Source of the DNA: Solihabitans fulvus
GTDB lineage: Bacteria; Actinomycetota; Actinomycetes; Mycobacteriales; Pseudonocardiaceae
Assembly: GCF_008386585.1 (NCBI RefSeq)
Contig: NZ_VUOB01000010.1
Span: forward strand, 1 to 64,000
Length of the DNA: 64,000 bases
Reading direction: 5' to 3'
Shown here piece after piece: positions 1 through 8,089 of the stretch. Position 1 is the stretch's first letter. Every line of letters starts with the position of its first letter. The notes beneath the pieces are model-generated. The model worked only from the letters and a program-made list of their open reading frames with translations, had not been told where the DNA came from and searched no databases. The position numbers and the translations under genes are program-made.

Positions 1-15
1 ATCTTCAGGACACTT

Positions 16-1104
16 CTAGGCCAGCAGCTCCGCGTAGGCGGGCTTGATCACGTCGTTGATCAGCGACAGCCGGTCGTCGAAGTCGATGAAGGCGGACTTC
101 ATCGCGTTGACGGTGAACCACTGGAGGTCGGCCCACCCGTAACCGAAGGCGTCGATCAGCGCCGCGAACTCGCTCGACATCGAGCAGTGGCTCATCAACC
201 GGTTGTCGGTGTTCAGGGTGACGCGGAAGCGCAGCTTGGCCAGCAGGCCGATCGGGTGCTCGGCGATAGAGGTCGCCGCGCCCGTCTGGAGGTTCGACGT
301 CGGGCACATCTCCAGCGGGATCCGTCGGTCGCGCACGTAGGAGGCGAGCCGGCCGAGATGCGCGGTGCCGTTCTCGTCGATCTTGATGTCGTCCATGATC
401 CGCACGCCGTGGCCGAGCCGTTCCGCGCCGCAGTGCTGGATGGCCTCCCAGATCGAGGGCAGCCCGAACGCCTCGCCAGCGTGGATGGTGAAGTGCGCGT
501 TCTGCTGCCGCAGGTACTCGAACGCGTCGAGCCCCTTGGTCGGAGGGAAGCCGGCCTCGGGCCCGGCGATGTCGTAGCCGACGACGCCGGAGTCGCGGTG
601 CCGCACGGCCAGCTCGGCGATCTCCAGGGAGCGCTCGTTCTGCCGCATGGCGCACAGCAGCGTGCCGACCCGGATCGTCCTGCCGGCCTCGGCCGCGCGG
701 CGCTCGCCGAGCCGGAAGCCCTCCTGCACGGCGTCGACGATCTCGTCGAGGCTCAGGCCGCCCTCCTGGAACAGCTCGGGCGCGTAGCGGACCTCCGCGT
801 AGACGACGCCGTCGGCGGCCAGGTCCTCGGCGGCCTCTGCGGCGACCCGCACCATGGCCTGCCGCTGCTGCATGACGCCGCAGGTGTGCGCGAAGCCCTC
901 CAGGTAGCGGACCAGCGAGCCGGAGTCGGCCGCGTCGCGGAACCAGGTGCCGAGCTGGTCGGCGTCGGTGGTCGGCAGTCCCTGATATCCAGACTCCTCG
1001 GCCAGGTCGATCACCGTCTGCGGGCGAAGGCCACCGTCGAGATGGTCGTGTAGCAGCACCTTGGGCGCGCTGCGAATGGCCTCGGGGGTCAACGGGGTCG
1101 GCAT
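16..1104 (-). CDS. add: Adenosine deaminase
   Basis: Hydrolyses adenosine and deoxyadenosine to inosine and deoxyinosine in cytoplasmic purine salvage. The amidohydrolase signature residues are visible in order: HDHLDG near the N-terminus (metal ligands), HAGEAFGL in the middle (His and catalytic Glu), RLGHGVRI (His), CPTSN, and NTDNRL (metal-binding Asp). The length, about 362 residues, is normal and the protein is complete, ending 15 bases from the window edge. A GTG nine bases upstream (1113) is also in frame. I prefer the ATG at 1104 because a TATACC hexamer abuts that GTG, so a leaderless transcript would begin close to the ATG; this is inference. In M. tuberculosis add follows deoA and cdd directly; here about 2.8 kb with three other genes separates them. 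Confidence 0.93.
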   Translation of the reverse strand: MPTPLTPEAIRSAPKVLLHDHLDGGLRPQTVIDLAEESGYQGLPTTDADQLGTWFRDAADSGSLVRYLEGFAHTCGVMQQRQAMVRVAAEAAEDLAADGVVYAEVRYAPELFQEGGLSLDEIVDAVQEGFRLGERRAAEAGRTIRVGTLLCAMRQNERSLEIAELAVRHRDSGVVGYDIAGPEAGFPPTKGLDAFEYLRQQNAHFTIHAGEAFGLPSIWEAIQHCGAERLGHGVRIMDDIKIDENGTAHLGRLASYVRDRRIPLEMCPTSNLQTGAATSIAEHPIGLLAKLRFRVTLNTDNRLMSHCSMSSEFAALIDAFGYGWADLQWFTVNAMKSAFIDFDDRLSLINDVIKPAYAELLA

Positions 1105-1486
1105 GGCCGACACGGTATACCTCGGTGTCGGCGTGTCCTGACCCCACTGAACGATCTTGCGCGGGTATGATCACCTGCACTGTTACGGGATGGCCGGAAA
1201 ACCACCCTGTCGTATGCACGCACGCCCGCCTTAAGGCGGTTGCGGCGACCGTGCGCCACTGTGCGCAATCAAACTTGGCCCTTTAGTCACTCACACGGCG
1301 GAAGTCTCCTTGCCGCGCCAACATGAAGATCATTCGCTACACCCGTTCAGACCCATGCTTTGTCACCCGAACGGAGCAAAGTCGGCCACTCTGCGAGCAA
1401 GTTGGGGCAGGGGGCGCTAGGGAGCGGAGCCCGGAAGTGGCTAGGCTCCCGGAGGTCTCCCCTCCCCTGGACGAAGGCCACCAGCT

Positions 1487-2692
1487 GTGAACGACAACAA
1501 CCACAACTCCACGCCGTCCTTCGACCGGATGCGCAACATGCTGTCGCGCGCCGCGGAGATTCGTGAGAGCGAACAGCAGCAGATCTTCGACGCGCTGGAC
1601 GAGATCCACGCGCGAATGTCCCCGCTCGAGTCGTTGGGTTCGGTCCGCAAGCGGCTGTCCGAACTGCCCGACCGCACCGAGGTCAGCGTGCTGGCCGAGC
1701 GGCTGGACGAGACCTTGGCCAGGCTGGAGGCGCAGGACGGGGCCATCGCGGGGCTCGGCAGGACTGTCGAGGGACTCATCGACAAGCTGGCCAAGCCGTT
1801 CGCGCAGCTGGACGGCAGGCTCGACGGCGTCGCCGGCCGCTTCGAGGGCGTCGCAGGCCGGATGGACGGCCTCGAGGACAAGCTGTCGCACATCCACAAG
1901 CGACTCGACGACCTCGACCTCCACCTCGACAAGCAGGACGGCAGGCTCGAGGCGCTGCCCGGCGCCGTGCACGCGCCGCTGCGCGAGCGGATCGAGGCGC
2001 TGGAGACCACGCTGCGCGGCCGCATCGACGAGGTGGACGAGGGCGTGCACGAGCACCTCGACGGCACCCGCGAGGCGTTGCAGCGGACCGTCACGGAGTC
2101 CACGACGGCCGTGCACGGCCGGCTGGACGACGCGCGCGACAACCTCGACGCCACCAGGGACAGCCTGGCCAAGTCGGTCGTCGAGGCCCGCGACAGCGTG
2201 CACGGCAAGGTGCAGGAGGGCAGGCAGGCGCTGCACGCGGCGATCGAGGAGACTCGCGACGCCGTGGACGGCACCGACCGGCTCGAGGCGCTCGCGCAGC
2301 GGCTCGAGCAGGTCACGTCGAGGCTCGACGAGCTGGCCGGCCGCCTCGACACCGTCGAGGACGGCGTGTCGGCGCGCATCGGCGAGCTGGCGGGTTCCGT
2401 GGAGCAGAGCCTGCACACCGTGCACGGCACCCTCACCGAGCGGCCAACCACGGACTCGCTGACCAGCCTGGTGCGCAAGAGCAACCAGGAGTCCGAGCAG
2501 CGCATCGGTGGCCAGCTGGACGAGGCCATGGCCACCTTCGCCGAACTGATCCTCGGCGGCGGCGCCCCCACCCCGCCGCCCGCGCCGACCGCGCTGCCCA
2601 GGCCGCAGCGTCGGACCCGCAAGAACGGCACGAAGCTCAACGACAAGAACATCGACATCGACACCGACGAACTGGCCGCCGAAGGCGCCTGA
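1487..2692 (+). CDS. Long coiled-coil protein of unknown function
   Basis: I do not recognise a named family. The 401-residue protein is strongly hydrophilic and dominated by heptad-like segments from about residue 40 to 350, with recurring RLDGV/RLDEL/GRLD units that resemble apolipoprotein-like amphipathic helices. A short Pro/Ala-rich stretch near residue 360 (GGAPTPPPAPTALP) is followed by a basic patch (RPQRRTRKNG) and an acidic tail. There is no signal peptide or membrane segment, so it is probably cytosolic, and it may self-assemble or bind nucleic acid through the basic patch; that is speculation. The GTG start at 1487 has a weak GAAGG about ten bases upstream. The gene is divergent from add and is followed by a long terminator hairpin. 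Confidence 0.8.
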   Translation: MNDNNHNSTPSFDRMRNMLSRAAEIRESEQQQIFDALDEIHARMSPLESLGSVRKRLSELPDRTEVSVLAERLDETLARLEAQDGAIAGLGRTVEGLIDKLAKPFAQLDGRLDGVAGRFEGVAGRMDGLEDKLSHIHKRLDDLDLHLDKQDGRLEALPGAVHAPLRERIEALETTLRGRIDEVDEGVHEHLDGTREALQRTVTESTTAVHGRLDDARDNLDATRDSLAKSVVEARDSVHGKVQEGRQALHAAIEETRDAVDGTDRLEALAQRLEQVTSRLDELAGRLDTVEDGVSARIGELAGSVEQSLHTVHGTLTERPTTDSLTSLVRKSNQESEQRIGGQLDEAMATFAELILGGGAPTPPPAPTALPRPQRRTRKNGTKLNDKNIDIDTDELAAEGA

Positions 2693-2703
2693 TCCGTCTG
2701 GTT

Positions 2704-2748
2704 CTCGGGCCCGTCACGCCGGTGTTGTCACGGCGTCACGGGCCCGAG
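2704..2748 (+). terminator. Long GC-rich terminator hairpin
   Basis: An 18-bp stem (2704-2721 with 2731-2748, one mismatch) encloses a 9-nt loop, beginning 12 bases after the coiled-coil gene. It has no U tract, as is common in high-GC actinomycetes. Confidence 0.75.
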
Positions 2749-2822
2749 CCATGTCCAGGGCGATGCGATGACACGCATGTCGTCGTGGGCGCGGGAGCTG
2801 CCCTATTGGCCGGGTCCGCTGA

Positions 2823-2849
2823 AGAACGGTCGGCCGCGGTGAAGCGTCG
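2823..2849 (+). promoter_or_regulatory. Candidate ECF/SigM-like promoter
   Basis: AGAAC at 2823-2827, a 17-base spacer, then CGTCG at 2845-2849. This is one base away from the GGAAC-N16-18-CGTCR pattern recalled for mycobacterial SigM, and lies about 80 bases before the ATG at 2931. It resembles the site before the toxin operon at 62035-62061. On its own this match is weak. Confidence 0.35.
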
Positions 2850-2930
2850 AACTACCGGACACCGAGATTCTCGACTTGCTACGGTTGCTCACGCAGAGTT
2901 GGTCTCCAGTTACGGAGAGGGTGATCCTGC

Positions 2931-3347
2931 ATGCCGCAGGCATACATGGGGGAATTCGCCGGAGGACTTGCGGGGATCAGCCAGGCAGTGACCGGCCTCA
3001 AGGCAGCCGCCGCCGAAGGCTTCGCCATCAGCGACGCCGGAGGCCAGGCCCTGATCAAGGCCATCGATACCTTGAGCAACAAGCTCGACAGCGCGCTGCA
3101 GCAAGCATCGATTCTCGGGCAGGAACCGCCGTTGGGGCTGACACCGGCTGCGCAGGTGTACAAGCCGTTCCTGGCGACCATCGCGACCGACCCTGAGCAG
3201 GGTCTGGTACCGGCGTTGAAGCAACTACAGCAGGACTTGAAGGACACCAAGGATTCGATCCAGCAGTCGATGGAGTCCTACCAAGCCACGGATCAGAGCG
3301 GTAAGCAGGGCCTGCACAGGGCAGCCGGCCCCACCTACTCCGTTTGA
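2931..3347 (+). CDS. Small helical protein, type VII substrate-like
   Basis: This 138-residue protein is predicted mostly alpha-helical, Ala/Gln-rich, with no Cys and no classical signal peptide. The helical stretch GEFAGGLAGISQAVTGLKAA is followed by a second long helix around LIKAIDTLSNKLDSALQQA and a third around LVPALKQLQQDLKDTKDSIQQSM. That size and hairpin-like layout recall ESAT-6/WXG100-type substrates, although no W-x-G turn is present, so the assignment is tentative. The next gene, 19 bases downstream, encodes a DUF3558-like lipoprotein and the two probably form one transcript. GGAGAGG lies about 10 bases before the ATG. The codon use is slightly less GC-rich than in flanking genes. 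Confidence 0.7.
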   Translation: MPQAYMGEFAGGLAGISQAVTGLKAAAAEGFAISDAGGQALIKAIDTLSNKLDSALQQASILGQEPPLGLTPAAQVYKPFLATIATDPEQGLVPALKQLQQDLKDTKDSIQQSMESYQATDQSGKQGLHRAAGPTYSV

Positions 3348-3366
3348 CCACCCAGGGGAAACACAC

Positions 3367-3912
3367 GTGATACGTCGCATCGTCCTGCTCGGTTTGACAG
3401 CCGCCTCTCTGCTTGTTGCCACGGCGTGCGGTGGACCGACAACGGGCCAGCCCATGCCCGCGCCAGGTGGCGCTGCGACGGACCCCTCGCCCAGCAGTAA
3501 CTCCGGTAGTTCATCGATCTCGAACAGCGCCGGCAGCTCGTTGGAGAGCCGGGACCCCTGCTCGCTGTTGTCGCAGCACGAGGTCGCTGGCTTGGGTATC
3601 TCCGGCCAGCCGCAACGGAAGAAGATCGGCTCCGCCGACACCTGTCAGCTTCAGCCTGCCAACGGGAGTTTGGGGATCGGCATCCGCACGAACGTAGGTC
3701 TGGCCGGGATGCAACCCAACGGCGGCCAGATAACCGACACCAAGGTCGGCAACCACCTAGCCAAACAGCTTGTGGACACGACCGGTAGCTGCACCATTGC
3801 CATTGGGGTCACGTCATCCGCACGGGTCGACGTCATCACCCACTACAGCGACAACGACACATGTCCTTTCGCGGTACAGGTTGCGCAGTTGGTGGAACCG
3901 AAGTTGCCGTAG
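3367..3912 (+). CDS. DUF3558-like lipoprotein
   Basis: An exported lipoprotein of 181 residues. The signal peptide has a positive start (MIRRI), a hydrophobic core (LLGLTAASLLVA) and the lipobox ATAC with the lipidated Cys at residue 21. A Ser/Pro/Gly-rich linker follows to about residue 62. The folded domain begins at RDPCSLLSQHEVAGLG, where the D-P-C-S-LL pattern is typical of DUF3558 proteins; four further cysteines could pair in two disulfides. Function is unknown for the family; members are frequent in Pseudonocardiales. It follows the small helical protein by 19 bases and converges on deoA. Confidence 0.8.
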   Translation: MIRRIVLLGLTAASLLVATACGGPTTGQPMPAPGGAATDPSPSSNSGSSSISNSAGSSLESRDPCSLLSQHEVAGLGISGQPQRKKIGSADTCQLQPANGSLGIGIRTNVGLAGMQPNGGQITDTKVGNHLAKQLVDTTGSCTIAIGVTSSARVDVITHYSDNDTCPFAVQVAQLVEPKLP

Positions 3913-3976
3913 CGGTCGGCACGGGTTGATTTGCGGTCGGGTCGTCGGTGTCCCCGCACCCCGACCCACGACCACC

Positions 3977-5263
3977 TCAGCCCCGGATCGTCTCCGCCAC
4001 CATCGGCCCGCGCTCGGCGGCGGAATCGGCCACCGCGTACTGGCCCTCCAGCGCCGCCAGGGCCCCGGCCACGGCGTCCGGCGTGTCCGTGTGCAGTTCG
4101 AGCAGCGGCTGCCCGGCCTCCACCGGCTCGCCCGGCTTCACCAGGCACAGCACACCAGCCGCCGCCTGCACCGGGTCCTCCTTGCGCGCCCGCCCGGCCC
4201 CGAGCCGCCACGCGGCCACGCCGACCGCGTACGCGTCGAGCGAGGCCAGCACGCCGCTTTCCGGCGCCTCGACCACGTGCACGTGCGACGCCTTCGGCAA
4301 CGCGGCCTCCGGGTCGCCGCCCTGCGCGCTGATCATCCGCGCCCAGGTCTCGTACGCCGCGCCAGAGGCCAGCACCTTCGCGGGGTCCACGTCCGGCAAA
4401 CCCGCCAGAGACAGCATCTCCCGCGCGAGCGCCACGGTCAGCTCGACCACGTCCGCCGGGCCGCCGCCGCGCAGCACCTCGACCGACTCGGCGACCTCGA
4501 CGGCGTTGCCCACCGCGCGGCCCAGCGGCACGGACATGTCCGTGAGGAGGGCGCTGATCTTCAACCCCTCCGCGACACCGATGCCGACCAGCGCCTCGGC
4601 CAGGGTCCGGGCGTCGGACAGCGTCTTCATGAACGCGCCAGAGCCGAACTTCACGTCCAGCACCAGCGCCTCGGCACCCTCGGCGATCTTCTTGCTCATG
4701 ATGGAGCTCGCGATCAGCGGCACCGACTCGACGGTCCCGGTCACGTCCCGCAGCGCGTAGAGCTTGCGGTCCGCGGGCGCCAGGCCCTCGGTCGCCGCGC
4801 ACACCACGGCACCGACCTCGCTGAGCTGCCTGGTGATCTCCGCCGTGGACAGGTTCGCCCGCCACCCCGGCACGGACTCCAGCTTGTCCAGCGTCCCGCC
4901 GGTGTGCCCGAGGCCCCGCCCCGACAGCTGCGGCACCGCCGCCCCGCAGGCCGCGACCAGCGGCGCGAGCGGGAGGGTGATCTTGTCGCCGACGCCGCCC
5001 GTCGAGTGCTTGTCCACGGTGGGCCGGTCGACCGACAGGTGCAGCCGCTCGCCCGAGCGGACCATCGCGTTCGTCCACCGCGAGGTCTCGGTCTGCCGCA
5101 TCCCGTTCAGGAAGATCGCCATGGCCAGCGCGGACATCTGCTCGTCCGCGACGACGCCCCTGGTGTACGCGTCGACCACCCAGTCGATCTGGTCGTCGGT
5201 CAACACCACGCCGTCGCGCTTGGCGCGGATGACGTCCACGGCGGAGAAGGGCTCACGGCTCAC
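3977..5263 (-). CDS. deoA: Thymidine phosphorylase
   Basis: Cleaves thymidine (and deoxyuridine) with phosphate to the base and 2-deoxyribose 1-phosphate. The family signature SGRGLGHTGGTLDKLE is intact around residue 115, the phosphate-binding KHSTGGVGDK segment precedes it, and SSIMSKKIAEG supplies the conserved Ser/Lys pair. Length (428) is standard for the pyrimidine-nucleoside phosphorylase family, with the C-terminal PYNP domain complete. The GTG start at 5263 follows AAGGAG by five bases. It is the last gene of the nucleoside uptake operon, 31 bases after cdd, so imported deoxycytidine would be deaminated to deoxyuridine and then phosphorolysed. Confidence 0.95.
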   Translation of the reverse strand: MSREPFSAVDVIRAKRDGVVLTDDQIDWVVDAYTRGVVADEQMSALAMAIFLNGMRQTETSRWTNAMVRSGERLHLSVDRPTVDKHSTGGVGDKITLPLAPLVAACGAAVPQLSGRGLGHTGGTLDKLESVPGWRANLSTAEITRQLSEVGAVVCAATEGLAPADRKLYALRDVTGTVESVPLIASSIMSKKIAEGAEALVLDVKFGSGAFMKTLSDARTLAEALVGIGVAEGLKISALLTDMSVPLGRAVGNAVEVAESVEVLRGGGPADVVELTVALAREMLSLAGLPDVDPAKVLASGAAYETWARMISAQGGDPEAALPKASHVHVVEAPESGVLASLDAYAVGVAAWRLGAGRARKEDPVQAAAGVLCLVKPGEPVEAGQPLLELHTDTPDAVAGALAALEGQYAVADSAAERGPMVAETIRG

Positions 5264-5294
5264 AGGAACTCCTTACGAAACAACGAAAACAGCG

Positions 5295-5705
5295 TCACGC
5301 GGGCAGGTCGGCCGGACCGAACGCGTCCGGCAGGACCTCGCTCATCGGCAGCACCCCGCGCGCGGTGTCCACCAGGCAGTCCGGGCCGCCCAGCTCGAAG
5401 AGCACCTGGCGGCACCGGCCACACGGCATCAGCAGGTCACCGGATCCGCTGCGGCAGGCCACCGCGACGAACCGGCCCCCACCCGTCAACCGCAGCTGGC
5501 CCGCCATCGTGCACTCCGCGCACAACCCGACGCCGTACGCCGCGTTCTCCACGTTGCACCCCACCACGACCCGGCCGTCGTCGCACACGGCGGCCGAGCC
5601 GACCTGAAGCCCGGAGTACGGGCAGTACGCGTCCTGCGCGGCGCGAACGGCCGCGGCGCGCAACGCATCCCAGTCCACCACCGGGGAATCGACCGGAGCA
5701 CCCAC
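5295..5705 (-). CDS. cdd: Cytidine deaminase
   Basis: Zinc-dependent deamination of cytidine and deoxycytidine. The 136-residue tetrameric-type enzyme shows all the hallmarks: YCPYSG near residue 27, GCNVENAAYG (substrate binding), CAEC with the catalytic Glu, and PCGRCRQ supplying the other two zinc cysteines. The GTG start at 5705 lies three bases after the stop of the upstream permease, so translation is probably coupled. In the operon it stands between the transporter and deoA, matching the order of the catabolic steps. Confidence 0.95.
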   Translation of the reverse strand: MGAPVDSPVVDWDALRAAAVRAAQDAYCPYSGLQVGSAAVCDDGRVVVGCNVENAAYGVGLCAECTMAGQLRLTGGGRFVAVACRSGSGDLLMPCGRCRQVLFELGGPDCLVDTARGVLPMSEVLPDAFGPADLPA

Positions 5706-5708
5706 GTC

Positions 5709-6983
5709 CTAGTCTCCCTGTCCGCGTCGATAGATGAAGCCGTCCGCCGCCGGTGGTCGCAGTCGCTGCGAGGCGACCGTGAGCACGATCAGGGTGACGA
5801 AGTGCGGCAGGTACGGGGTGAACTCGGTCGGCAGGCTGTCCACGCTCCAGTAGACCGCGTACAGGCCGCCTGCCGCGACGAAGCCGACGCTCGCGGCCAA
5901 CCACTTGCGGCGCACCAACTGCACGATCACGAGCACCGCGAGCAGCAGCACCGCGCCGTAGATCAGCGCGAGGACGGTCTTGCCGCCGCTGCTGAGCTGG
6001 AGGCCGTCGGAGTAGCCGAACAGGGCCGCGCCGCCGAGCAGGCCGCCGGGCCGCCAGTTGCCGAAGATCATGGCGGCGAGGCCGATGTAGCCTCGGCCGT
6101 TGGTCTGGCCCTCCAGGTAACCGGACTGCCCCGGGTTGAGCACCAGGGCCGCGCCCGCCATGCCGGCGAGCGCGCCGGAGGCGATCACCGCGACGTACTT
6201 GTGCAGGTAGACGTTCACGCCAAGCGACTCGGCCGCGACGGGGTTCTCGCCGCAGGACCGCAGCCGCAGGCCGAACCTGGTGCGCCACAACACGAGGAAC
6301 GTGATCGGCACCAGCGCGATGGTCACCATCGTCATCGGCGACACGCCGGTGACGATCCCGCGCAGCAGGCCTGCCACGTCGGAGATGCCGACGCGTTGCT
6401 GTTGTTCCAGCTGCTGCAACCAGTCCGACAGCCCGGACGCCGAGTAGGTGTCGAACTTCGGCACCGTCGGCGAGGACCTCGGGTTGTGCGACAGCGGCTC
6501 GAAGATCAGCGTGGACAGGTACTTCGCGATGCCCGCGCCGAGCAGGTTCATGGCCACACCGGAGACGATGTGGTTGACGCCGAAGGTCACCGTGGCGATC
6601 GCGTGCACCAGGCCGCCGAGCGCGCCGAACGCGGCCGCGCAGGCCAGGCCGGCCCACGGCCCCCAGTAGTAGCCGCCGTACGCGGCCCCCCAGGTGCCGA
6701 AGATCATCATGCCTTCGAGGCCGATGTTGACCACGCCGGCCCGCTCCGACCACAGACCGCCGAGGCCGGCGAGCAGGATCGGCAGCGCCAGCACGACGGC
6801 GGTCTGCGTGGTGCCGGACGAGGTCAGCTGCGGCACGCCGGTCAGGTACGAGGCCGTGGTGAGCACGGCGACGGCCAGCGCGACCCAGATCATGCCGCTG
6901 GCCCAGCCCGGCAGCTTCCTGCGCCTCGGCGGCACGGCCACCGTCAGCGGGGCGGCGGCCGGGTTGCTCGTCATCGTCGTCAC
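5709..6983 (-). CDS. Nucleoside ABC transporter permease (YufQ/NupC-type)
   Basis: Second membrane subunit of the BmpA-type nucleoside importer, about 424 residues with roughly ten hydrophobic segments. The central LWSERAGVVNIGLEGMM block and the later GENPVAAESLGVNV block (the loop thought to contact the ATPase in this BPD_transp_2 family) identify it. The start chosen is the GTG at 6983: it overlaps the stop of the first permease as GTGA and has AGGAGG six bases upstream; an ATG nine bases inside is the alternative. About 40 residues of Pro/Arg-rich cytosolic N-terminus precede the first membrane helix. Confidence 0.9.
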   Translation of the reverse strand: MTTMTSNPAAAPLTVAVPPRRRKLPGWASGMIWVALAVAVLTTASYLTGVPQLTSSGTTQTAVVLALPILLAGLGGLWSERAGVVNIGLEGMMIFGTWGAAYGGYYWGPWAGLACAAAFGALGGLVHAIATVTFGVNHIVSGVAMNLLGAGIAKYLSTLIFEPLSHNPRSSPTVPKFDTYSASGLSDWLQQLEQQQRVGISDVAGLLRGIVTGVSPMTMVTIALVPITFLVLWRTRFGLRLRSCGENPVAAESLGVNVYLHKYVAVIASGALAGMAGAALVLNPGQSGYLEGQTNGRGYIGLAAMIFGNWRPGGLLGGAALFGYSDGLQLSSGGKTVLALIYGAVLLLAVLVIVQLVRRKWLAASVGFVAAGGLYAVYWSVDSLPTEFTPYLPHFVTLIVLTVASQRLRPPAADGFIYRRGQGD

Positions 6984-8089
6984 GACTCGCCTCCTGCGCT
7001 GGCGACGGCGGGCTGCGGCGGGGTGCCGCCGGTGTTGCCGAGTTCGCGGCCGACCCTGCGCTGCTCGGCGGCCAGCTCGACGCGCCGGACGATCTCGTAG
7101 GCGACCACGACGGACAACACGATGGTGCCCTGCATGATCGTCACGATCTCCTTGGGCACGCCGACGTTGTCCAGCGCGAGCGCGGACTTGTCCAGGAACG
7201 CCCAGAGCAGCGCGCCGAAGGCGACGCCGCCGGGGTGGTTGCGGCCGAGCAGCGCGACCGCGATGCCGGTGAAGCCGTAGCCTGCCGGCGAGATGATGCC
7301 GTAGCTGTGGTCGCGGCCGAGCAGCTCGGGCATGGCGACCAGGCCGGCGATGCCGCCGGACAGCAGCATCGCGGTGAGCACCATCTTCTTGGCGTTGACG
7401 CCACCTGCGGTGGCCGCCGTCGGCGACTCGCCGGAGGCCCTCAGCTCGAAGCCGAACCGGCTGCGGTTCATCATCACCCAGTAGCCGACGCCGATCGCGG
7501 CGGCGAGGATCACCAGGCCGAACACCGTGCCGCCGCTGCCGAAGCTGATGCCGGGCACCTGGCCGGCCGTCGGGATCTCGGCGGTGCTGATGTTGTTGCC
7601 GTGCAGCACACCGAAGACGTCCGGGCGGATCATGTACGCGACGATGCCCATGGCGATCGCGTTCAGCATGATCGTCGAGATGACCTCGTTGACGCCCCTG
7701 GTCACCTTCAGCACGGCGGGAATCGCGGCGTACAGCGCGCCGGTCAGGACCGCGACCAGCAGGATCACGATGGCGTCGAGGACCGGCGGCAGCCGCAGCG
7801 CGCCGCCGACCACCGCGGCGGTCACGGCGGCGACGCGGAACTGGCCCTCGACACCGATGTTGAACAGGTTCATCTTGAAGCCGATGGCCACCGCGAGCCC
7901 GGCGAGGTAGTACACCGACGCGCTGTTCACGATGTCCACCGCGGTCGTGCCGTGGCCGACCTGCGACACCATCGCCGACAACGCCGTGCCCGGGTTGCTC
8001 CCGGAGATCACCAGTGCGACCGAGCACAGCAGCGCGGAGAACACGATCGCCAACAACGGCGGCATCAGCTTGCCCCGCAACAGGTTCAT
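6980..8089 (-). CDS. Nucleoside ABC transporter permease (YufP/NupB-type)
   Basis: First membrane subunit of the same importer, 369 residues with about nine or ten hydrophobic segments. Family landmarks are FKMNLFNIGVEGQF (the conserved N-I-G-x-E-G loop) and RASGESPTAATAGGVNAKK (probable ATPase contact). Its ATG overlaps the ATPase stop as ATGA, and its own stop overlaps the next start as GTGA, so the three transporter genes are translationally chained. The last 35 residues are hydrophilic and dispensable-looking. Confidence 0.9.
   Translation of the reverse strand: MNLLRGKLMPPLLAIVFSALLCSVALVISGSNPGTALSAMVSQVGHGTTAVDIVNSASVYYLAGLAVAIGFKMNLFNIGVEGQFRVAAVTAAVVGGALRLPPVLDAIVILLVAVLTGALYAAIPAVLKVTRGVNEVISTIMLNAIAMGIVAYMIRPDVFGVLHGNNISTAEIPTAGQVPGISFGSGGTVFGLVILAAAIGVGYWVMMNRSRFGFELRASGESPTAATAGGVNAKKMVLTAMLLSGGIAGLVAMPELLGRDHSYGIISPAGYGFTGIAVALLGRNHPGGVAFGALLWAFLDKSALALDNVGVPKEIVTIMQGTIVLSVVVAYEIVRRVELAAEQRRVGRELGNTGGTPPQPAVASAGGES

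Noticed and set aside
4764..7100. 778-codon plus-strand frame over cdd and the permease genes
   Set aside because: The opposite strand encodes intact cdd and permease genes with coupled starts.
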